In this document: positions 55,301 through 64,000 of the stretch, in pieces
Position numbering within the stretch: position 1 is the stretch's first letter
Layout: each line of letters begins with the position of its first letter
NCBI RefSeq assembly: GCF_028389875.1
Contig: NC_084676.1
Span: 248,001-312,000, forward strand
Reading direction: 5' to 3'
From: Rhea pennata
Taxonomy: Eukaryota; Chordata; Aves; Rheiformes; Rheidae
DNA: 64,000 nt
Made by a program: the position numbers and the translations under genes
The notes under the pieces: generated by a model
Told to the model about the DNA's origin: nothing
The model's database searches: none
What the model saw: the letters and a program-made list of their open reading frames with translations, nothing else

Positions 55301-58300
55301 AGGCTGGGTGAGAACCATCTACACTAGGAAAAAGAAAAACAGTGCCTTCACTGATACAAAGTTTCACATTACTTGGACAATTGTTTTTCCTTCTAGGGTA
55401 AATGTGCAAGTTGATTACAGATTTCTATTTCTTGATGCACAAGGAACATTCTGCTTTTATCTTTGCTTGTCATGATGAAGCTTTAGTGCTTACTTGAGAG
55501 CCTGGAATTTCATTCCTCCTCCCCCTTTCCCTCTCCAACTTTCTTTTCAAATACAGTGTTTCCACAAAGCTCTGATGTCTTTATGCTAACCCAGACTGTA
55601 GAATACAGACTTACCAGACACACTGTTAACTCCAAAAGACCAGATACCACTATGACCAACGGGAGCTGTGAAGTTGGTTCCTAAGGGAGTTGGAGTGACA
55701 GATCCTCCCTGTCGAATTCTGGCAAGTCTCTCTGTCCCGATGGGAGGAGGTACCTTTCGATCCTGATTTGTGTTACCCGTTTTTGGCTGGCCCAAGTTAG
55801 AAGGTGCAGAAGCAGCTGAAAGGGGTGAAGATGATCCTGAGGAAACTGATGGAATAGGAGATTCACCTGCTGAAAAGAGTATTTCTCTTGCTTAATTACA
55901 CACAAAGCACACAGCTAGCCAATGTAAATGCTACCCCTTCTCTTTCCCCAACATTATTCTATGGGAAATTATAAAAAGTTTTTCTAGGCTTTCTTTGGCA
56001 GAACATTCATTGTACTGAATATTCTTCAGTCTTTCACGGAATTTCCATTAACTTTAAATAATCAGCACTGTAACACAAATGCTTTCAGACATCAGAATCC
56101 TGTGATACTCTCCTGACATTACGTTAAACCTAAAATAATTACAAGAAAGAAGAAGAAACATGGAAGAGTGTCAGTAAGATGTGAAGCATTAGCCAGAATA
56201 CCGTAGATATCAAAGCAGCCTATTTTTGGTATCCACCTCTCCCAGCAGAAGAGAAACTAAAGACAGCTTCCCGAAGCCACATGTGTAACATAGGTGCTCA
56301 AGTTCTACCAGCTTCAAAACTGTCACTGAATCTCCTTGGAGAAAAAATAATAATAATAATAATAAAAAATAATCTTTTGGGCACCCATTTAAATGTTTTG
56401 GTTCTTAAGCTCAGTGGCAAAGAAGTTGCATTAACGACACAAAGCCTCTCCACTTACAATCCTGAATCAAAACTCCGTATTTTCTGTAAAGCTACTTCCA
56501 TGTTCTTTCCATTAAGAGGAAAACTCGAGCATTACCTTGTTGATACATTAAAATTTTGGAACATTTTAGGTAACATCAAATAATTTCAGATTTCCAATAA
56601 AAAAAAGTGTAACTTCAACCCATGGCAAACACGCCATTTTCATCTACTGTCATACAATTTAGAGGAGAAGATTATTTAGCTTGGTACAATCACCTAGTGC
56701 TTCCCCACAACTTCATGACCCCTCCTCTTACAGCCTACAATGACTTATTTTTTTCCCCAAATATGCCTTTAGTAATGCTACCAGAACTAGCGGCATTTTA
56801 CATGAAAAAAAGAAAATAGTAAAGCTTTGGGACTTGCATGTCATCCTCACAGATGCTAAAACCAACTGGGGAAAAAAAATTCTGCGCATCACTGGGTAAT
56901 TCCTCTCAAGTTATAAAACTACTACAGACAATAACTAAGAATTTATAGATAACTAAGACAGACCCATGAAGTTCCTACATGAATTTGTGGCGCTTGTCCA
57001 AGGATGTGGTGAAAAATGCTGTCTGTTAAAGCTGGGAGTCCCAACAGGCGCTGGCCCTTGAAGGTAAACCCGTGCTCCTTGTATGTTTGCTGAAAAGCCT
57101 GTCAAAGGACCTGAAGAAGAAGTTGTAGAGTTGTTGGATGGATCTAGAGAGGGTAAGCCTGAAATAAACATAAATTTGATTAAATATCTCTCTTTGGGAA
57201 CTTGTTTCAAAGCACTAGAGAGATCTAGTGCTTCAAACAATTAAAGCATTTTATCACCTTCAGAGGTATCTGCACATTGTAGGTTTGTTTTACAGGTGCA
57301 CAGCTCTACCTTCGACAATAACCAACAGAAGGCTTTTCTGTATGTTCTCCAATTTCGCTTAAAGTTTTAACAAAACCAGTCATCCCTTGGCCACTGAAAG
57401 GAATCAATCCTGGCACAGTGGGTGAAAGGAGGAAAACTGGGAGAGTGGCAAGAAAGCTGCCATACAAAAAGACCAAACAGAAGTCAAGCAAACAGAAATA
57501 CAGGGCTTCGTGGAGGTTATTATGGAATCAAACACCAAGGAAGTAATTCACCGCACTACAGTTTTTGCCATCTTACAGTTATGTTTAAACATAAATTGGT
57601 CAGAGCATACTGTATCCAAGAAAACAGGGCTGACAATATCCAGCACAATAGATGAGAGGGCTGCTTGCTGAGAAAGGCAAAGATGGAAAGAAAGGTCCAA
57701 GACCCATAAAAATGATTAGCAAGAGGAGTTAGTTTTTCACTAAGTCAAAGCTTTTAAATACTTCTGCAAAATGTCTTAAAAGCTTTTATCACACTTTATT
57801 ACCTAAGAGTAGAAACAGGCATGGCTGTATGTTTACCTGACTTTTGGGTTTAGTTTCAAGGGCCTATTAAACAAGACTACTTTCAAAATCATTAAAACAT
57901 TTCAGGATGACCACAACCAGGACTAGTCATATTGCTGCATAGTAGGGCTGAAAGTAAGTACCTACTTACATCCTCAGAAGTCTGAAAATAGCAGTGGTGA
58001 AAGAATAGCTGAGGTTGTAAGCTAGAGGTGCTCCCCTGTTCTTATGGGGATGTTACTAAAAGCCACGTATTTCCCCAATATCAAAATCAAGAAATAAATC
58101 AGTCAAGCATCCCTTGCTTGCAAAAGCATCAGATCCAACAGCTGCATTTCCACTGCAAGCAGCTCAGGGACTGCACTCCATCTGCTGCTGCTCAGGTTCT
58201 CCAGCTCCTCATTTTTCACCTCTGCTGGAAGCACTGATCAATCCAGACCAACTTTCACAGCTATTCCACAGCTTCTAGGACTGAAGAGTTTCACATACCT

Positions 58301-61300
58301 GACAGCTGCTAGCCTCACTGTCGTACAGCATGCTAGGGCCAGCACAGCATAGAAGTAGTCACATGCTGAAGACTAACCTCTTCTGATGGAAGTTCCTACA
58401 TAGACTTCTCCAAAAAAATCCTTCCCCTACTAGTGAGCATTGAAGAAAAGCAAAGCAAAGCAATATAACAGCAAGTTCTCCTGCCAAGAAACCTAGAGGG
58501 GTGACCTGCTCATGTTAACAGAAATAATTCACTAGATCTGATGCAGTTGCTGGCTATGAGGACTACTAGTTTCTTAAAGTGGAAACTTATGAAGGCATAG
58601 CACTTACTCAGACGCCCAACAGTGCCTTTTGAACGCTTAGGAGGAGGGGGACACAGCTTTCAAAGGGCAATGGCTGCGCAGTTAAAACTTTTGGCCCTAT
58701 TGTGTATTTTCTGCAGGTAGCAGAAGAAAGGAATAGTCAAAGATAAAGGAATTCACCAGAGTCATAATTTTTCAATTCATAAAGAATGCTTTCTGCTATT
58801 ATTTTGCCTTTCATAAAAGTGAATGATAAAAAGCTTTACTTAGTATTAAGAATGGCTTCTGTGAGCAAAGACTAAAGGAATGCTGATTTCAATAGCCAGC
58901 TTCCTAATTATATGTTTACCAATAAAATCAGATTTTACAATACTAAAAGAATCTTGCAATTCTATACTTTGTAGTTACCCTGGCCATGAACTCAAACTCT
59001 TCATTACGCTCTGAAAGCATAAATGAGCTTTAGTGATTGGTATATCAATCCCCCACAAACACTGCTCCAAATTCAGTTTATCAAAGCTCCCAGACACTTT
59101 TACAGAGATTAGTTAAATTCAAGGGCTAACTCCACCTTTAGAGAAAGCACAGCACTTGGTTGCTGCATGTAAAACAGGAAGTCCAGCCCTTTTGTACAGC
59201 CTGGGAAGCAACGTGCTGATTTTTAAGTTGGCGTATTTTAAATTTGTAAGACCTCCCAGTGCTACATGAGCAGGGTCTCAGACACTTTTCTGAAACGTAG
59301 AGGAAGTAATGAATGGACTTTTTCGGTCTTCTCTGCCACCGCCCCAAATGATCAGGCTAAGTATGCCCTCACTCTGCAAGCTGTTAGAACTAGAGAACCA
59401 AAAACATAAATAGGGTATAAAAAACAGTTTCCAGAACAGATCTACAGCCAGTAAGGCCATAGGGACAGTTATCTGTGGCTCAGAGGAATTGGTGAATTAG
59501 AAAATTCAGGTTGAAATTCAGGCACACTAGACAAATCTCTGCTCGATAAAGTACAAAGTCAGGGCTAAAGACTACAGGACTGGCATCTATTTGATGACTA
59601 TTACTATTCCTTCTCATCATTTCAAAGTGTACTGACTCACTAAGCAAAGCCCATCATATTGCTCCACATCTAGCACTCCTGTACCCCAAAGCATAAGCCA
59701 ATAATGACTGGACTTTTCTCTCCTTGAACCCTTCACAAAACCTGCCACTGGAACCTATGGAAAACGCTCAGTACAATCACCAGTTCACCCCATCTCAGAG
59801 GCTGAGCCTAATGGAAAGGCTTGTCTATCTGAAAAGGCGCCGGTGAATGAAATGAGTGAACAGAGTGCAGGACCATGCTTATGCTCTAAGGTCAAAACAT
59901 TGCAGGGGTCCTCAGCCTATTATTGCCGTTCCTTTCCTCACCACCATGCCTTTCCAGTGCCCCCTTCTTTTGTTTCCCCTAAAGCCCTTCTTCCTTTTGA
60001 GAGAGGGGCAAAATTTAGATTCTGCCATATCGATGATTAAAAGTAGTAGCAAACAGAAGAACAGATTAAATGAATAAACTGATGACTTGACAAAGCAGTC
60101 ATCTGCTGAAAGTTTGAATTTCAGGGGCACATCCACCTATTTTCAGTTATTCTTCATTTTCAATATCCCAACCAAATTCCAGCTTGGAAAATTGTGTTCT
60201 GTCCAAATATTTTTGCACTTCAGACAAGAACTTCTTCATGCTTTTCTCCTCAAAGTCAACTGTGCAAATTGTCCAGGGATATCCATTTACCATTCTCTTA
60301 ACTCAGGGCAAAAACAGATTCTCAATTATCTCTTATATATTTAAATTATTTAAGCATATACAAGGGACAAAGTCATTTTTCCTGATGAAAAATTGATGAC
60401 CTCAGCCTAAGTGAACAGCAAAATCTTTTGCTGCTATGGGATGTCCCAGTCAGCTGCCCTTGTATATGCAGAATCTGATAATCAGGATTTCAGCAGAGTC
60501 TATTTGTTACAAAACTTCCTAAGGAGGGGATATACCAGTAGCAACCAGCTTCCAACTGAGAGCACTGCAGAGGAAAAGGTGAGATCACATTAAGGGTTTC
60601 TGAAGTCAGGTCCAGTTACTTTACCTTTCACAGCCTTAATTACAACTGGTTCTACTTACTGCACTGGGAATGGAGATAGCATACATTCTACAGGGGTTCA
60701 TGTGCTTTGCAATGCAGTCATGCAGTCCACATTAAACTACTATTAAGAGAGTTACAGTCATAGCAAACACTTTAACACTGTGGTTAAAGCTAGTCTGACA
60801 GAAGTGGTCTGGTTTTCAGAAGTCCCGAACATTTTCAAATCCATTGAGTGCGAATGCAGAACATCTGAAAGTCTAGCTACTGAAGTATTCAAATGCAGTA
60901 TTCAAGCCCTGAAGTATTAGCTTAAAGATCTATCATATAGTGGGAGGAATACAACTTCAGAGCAAGGCTCTTCAGCTACCCAACTTTAAGGCACTGTAAA
61001 TTTATTGAGGTAAGAAGGAAAGAGTGGATCATACTACATCTCTTGAGAGTCCCTTCCAGCCAAATGGGTGCAGCTACCTGTAACATAGTCTGAGCACCAA
61101 GAAGATAGCAGTCCTTAAGGAAGAGCACAACAGGGCAGGGAACTTGCTGTGAGTGTTCCTAATCCATTTCAATTAAAAGCAAGTCAATTCGAACTACTGT
61201 ATCTTAATAGCTGAAGGACAGTAACTTCCTAGAAGAACATCATACACCAACTTCCCAAAACACACTGTCAGTTTACTAGAATTACAGCACAAACTGAAAG

Positions 61301-63855
61301 CATCCTTTAGCCTACTGGATCAGAGTCACATCAAGAGACAAAGAATACAGAGAGCTTACACCCTCAGAGTCAAGTTGGTGTCCTACACAGCAGGGCTGCA
61401 AGCCAGTGCAAGCACTCGCTCCTGGAGCTGAGGCTCATCAACAGTGCTGTCCCTGCTGCTTTGGGTTTATCATTATGTTCCATGCAAACCCCACAAAAAG
61501 CTAAAAAAATCAGTGCAACTCTGAACCTTACAAAGAGGCAGAAACATTCCTTCCTCTTAAAGGAGACTAACAGTGCTCAGTGCCACTTCTGCAATACTCC
61601 CAATATTTAACATCCTAGGAGAGCTGAAGAGGAAAAAAAAAAAAAATCATTTTAAAGAGCATTTGGGTTAAGACAGGCCAACATCACTACGCAAGCATCC
61701 TATAAGTATGAAATTATTTCTCAAGCAACTCCAAGTGAACAAAGTGTAATGGATGAAGAGAGAATTCTGCCCAGTGCATAATATTAGTGACTTACCTACA
61801 GGACTAGTAGAAACCCGTTGGGAAGGTGGCCTGAAACCAGGAGCCTTGGAGTTATCAGGATGCACATTTTCCACGTGTCCTAGCACAGAGTTATTCAGAA
61901 AGGTAGACTGAACAGTGAAAGATGGGTCAGCTGCTGCTCGAGTGGAGAGTGGACAGTCTCCCCAGCCTTGGTTAGCTGGCACCTGGTTGCTATCAAAAAG
62001 ACTGCTAAAGTGATTGAAGAGTGTTGCTGGCCCAAAGGTAGGAGGCAATGATTTGTTTGCTGGATTAATGTGCATCTGAGAACCGTTCATAACGTTCATG
62101 GCTGACGAAACCTGCACTGCAGCAGGTGGACCTTGAGAAGGTGTTAAAGGAACTTGATTCGTAACAAAAATAGACTGAGGATCTTGATGCAGGTTTGCAT
62201 TTGGTACCACTGAATAGAACGAACCTCTGGACTGCATCCTGTGAGTAACTCGAGGTGCTGGTACAGCTACTTGAGGTAAGTTACTGTTGTCCTGATTATC
62301 TGCAACAACTGACCTGGGTGACGCTAAGCTTAAAGGAGTGGGTTCCGAGCTGGATGAAAAAGGCATCGACATAGAAGGATTGATCTCTGACACACTGGTT
62401 GGCAGTATTTCATCTTGGACATTATTTAGCGGCGTGGGGCTGCTAGATGGGCGAGTTTCTGCGACTCCTGAACTGCTACTAGTTGACATATTGCAACTAC
62501 TTGCAACCGAAGATGGGGCGCACACATTTCCAACAGGCTGGTCTGGTGCAGACACCTTCTCTTTGGGTGCTGATACAACTGAGAAAGAGTCCGTTTTAAG
62601 TGCAGAATGCTGCGTTTGTGGAGCACTAGAGGGCAGAAAGGCTGTGGGAACTTGCCCGTTGTTTGGGGGTGCAGAGGAAGCAGAAGGCAGGGTGCTACAG
62701 GTGCTTGTCACAGTTGAGATTGCTGTTGCTGCAGTACTCGTCTTAGGAACGCAGGCAAACAACTGCTTTCTGACTGAGGAAGGAGTCCGATTACTTGTTA
62801 CGCACAGCGGTTGGGTGGAAGCAACTACAGAAGAGACAGTAATAGGACAACTAGAAGTAGCTAATCCAGGAGACTCTGTCTGCAAAATATTCCCATTCTG
62901 ATTACCTATGCGACTTGAACTATTATGCTTTGGAGAGCTGTTTGTGCTGCCAGGGTTAACTGGTCTCACTGGGAATGGTCCCCAAGTGTTCGGTGAAGGT
63001 GAAAAAGTCCCTCCAAACTGGGCCATAGGTAAGCGCGGATGCCGAATCTGTTGCATAGTTTGGGCAGCCAGCAAGGCAAAATGAGGATGAGAATAAGCTA
63101 GAGGAAGAGACACTGGAAAAGATGAGCGCACATTTGCTGGAACATTCTTGTTTAATTTGTTAGTAGGCTGGAAAGTAGATAGTGTTGACGACTGTGATGT
63201 GACCAGGGGTGGTGCTCCAAGAGGAAAGGAATTTTTGTTTGAGGCAGTTGCAGTACTGACTCCAGATGAAAAGTTTGCATGGATTGATTTGGTACTTGAA
63301 GCAGGTGTTCTTATATGAGTTTTAGGAATCAAGTCTTCCAGTTCCTTGGCAGGATCTTGTATAAGGGCATTGATGAGTTGCACTGCATATCGCGTTGACT
63401 CTGTGCCACCCCTGGATTAAATACAACATATTTATCAGTTATATAAGAAACTTTGTGCAACATTCTGCAGCCTCATTTTATAACCTGATATATGAGTATA
63501 CTGCATGTTTACTCAGGTAAGTTAGGTCTTTACTTTTGCTTATCTTAAGGATTATCTTTGAATAAGCAGATCTTAGGCACATCTTGGCAGCAATAATAAA
63601 TGCTATATTCTAGAACCAATAAGCTAAACATATCCTTGTCTTAAAAGATAAATGAACTTAACTTACACTTTGAACTAACTCAGAGGTATTTTCAAGATAC
63701 CGTACCTTATTGTGATCATTCTCTCTCCATTCTTATCTTTTTGTTTATCTACGTCAATATGGGCACCAGTGACATCCTGGATTGCTGTGATGTTGCACCC
63801 ACCTCTTCCCATTATTCTAGACACGACAGAAGCTGGGACAGATAATTTCTTTGAC
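52375..63855 (-). CDS. ANKHD1: Ankyrin repeat and KH domain-containing protein 1 (MASK), C-terminal exons
   Basis: ANKHD1 is a very large ankyrin-repeat scaffold with one KH domain, known as a cofactor in Hippo/YAP and receptor tyrosine kinase signalling. The window holds the last seven coding exons on the minus strand: 63855-63706, 63411-61796, 57158-56979, 55869-55615, 54580-54405, 53050-52886, 52434-52375. Phases agree throughout (2602 nt). The KH domain comes first, then a 1.6-kb exon encoding a Ser/Thr/Pro-rich low-complexity region. The remaining exons encode SFNRQHFSPHPW, RKVPPPIGTERLARIRQGGS, GHSGIWSFGVN, SFVDFSKGLPISMYGG and the terminus IWPGTWAPHIGNMHLKYVN. Similarity to human ANKHD1 rather than ANKRD17 is clear (LINALIQDPAKELEDLIPK). 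Ankyrin repeats lie beyond 64000. Confidence 0.97.
57159..61795 (-). other. ANKHD1 4.6-kb intron, no features recognised
   Basis: The flanking exons join in frame (STSPV-GLPSLDPS), so no exon is expected here. I see no transposon or RNA gene. Confidence 0.55.
61796..63411 (-). other. ANKHD1: ANKHD1 large low-complexity exon
   Basis: This single exon of 1616 nt starts with the end of the KH domain and then encodes about 500 residues rich in Ser, Thr, Pro, Asn and Val. Conserved islands are SFPVSLPLAYSHPHFALLAAQ, RHPRLPMAQFGGTFSPSPN, HINPANKSLPPTFGPATLF and DNSKAPGFRPPSQRVSTSPV. The antisense strand has a 187-codon open frame that is a shadow. Confidence 0.93.
63706..63855 (-). other. ANKHD1: ANKHD1 KH-domain exon
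   Basis: The exon encodes SKKLSVPASVVSRIMGRGGC and then NITAIQDVTGAHIDV. GRGG is the GXXG loop of a type-I KH domain. The exon ends in phase 2 before GTACGG, and the next exon completes the domain with GGTESTRYAVQLINALI. Confidence 0.93.
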
Positions 63856-64000
63856 CTATAGCACAAAAATCACAGATCTGTGAAGCTTGTTTAAACTTTA
63901 AAGCCATAAAAAAATATTCCTTGTTGACTGACAAGCAGCTGAAGTTTCAGGGCAGCAAGTGGTTTTCTGCTGACAGTTTTTCACCCTTTGGAGCCTCTCT

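Noticed and set aside
62338-62901. 187-codon plus-strand open frame
   Set aside because: It is antisense to the conserved ANKHD1 large exon and resembles no family. Low-complexity Ser/Thr/Pro codons on one strand leave the other with few stops.

Overview
The window is vertebrate nuclear DNA and almost certainly avian. It has spliced genes with GT-AG introns, CpG-rich promoters and vertebrate orthologues. The interspersed repeats are mostly CR1 LINEs with the bird-type 3' end, and no L1 or Alu is seen. An AT-rich half (1 to about 25 kb) gives way to a GC-rich half (about 37.8 to 50.4 kb), and the right end returns to moderate GC.

Layout. (1) 762-22764, plus strand: the last 24 exons (913 codons plus stop) of a maltase-glucoamylase-like GH31 gene. 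They cover a trefoil (P-type) domain and a complete C-terminal catalytic module with both catalytic aspartates. Earlier modules lie upstream of the window. (2) About 23.6-37.3 kb: a gene-poor stretch with CR1 copies, an LTR-like block, a broken retroviral pro-pol fossil on the minus strand, and microsatellites. (3) 37960-44303, plus: complete APBB3 (Fe65-like adaptor; WW and two PTB domains; 12 exons, 478 aa). (4) 44658-46814, plus: complete SRA1 (5 exons, 221 aa), starting about 175 bp after the APBB3 poly(A) signal. (5) 50176-48188, minus: complete EIF4EBP3 (3 exons, 106 aa), tail to tail with SRA1. (6) 63855-52375, minus: the last seven coding exons of ANKHD1 (KH domain to stop).

The order APBB3-SRA1-EIF4EBP3-ANKHD1, with these orientations, is the conserved block of human 5q31. 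ANKHD1 and EIF4EBP3 lie head to tail, as in the mammalian ANKHD1-EIF4EBP3 read-through locus. The most interesting observation is that the splice phases would make a read-through transcript read EIF4EBP3 exon 2 in a second frame. That frame is open across all 58 codons of exon 2 and for 41 further codons in exon 3, so the dual-coding arrangement reported for mammals may exist in birds. Other points of interest are minisatellites in SRA1 intron 1, the last APBB3 intron and the APBB3 promoter, a NAGNAG acceptor in ANKHD1, twin tandem duplications in the last MGAM intron, and the unexpected MGAM-APBB3 neighbourhood.

All exon coordinates were read by eye from splice sites, reading phase and recalled human protein sequences. 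No alignment program was run.
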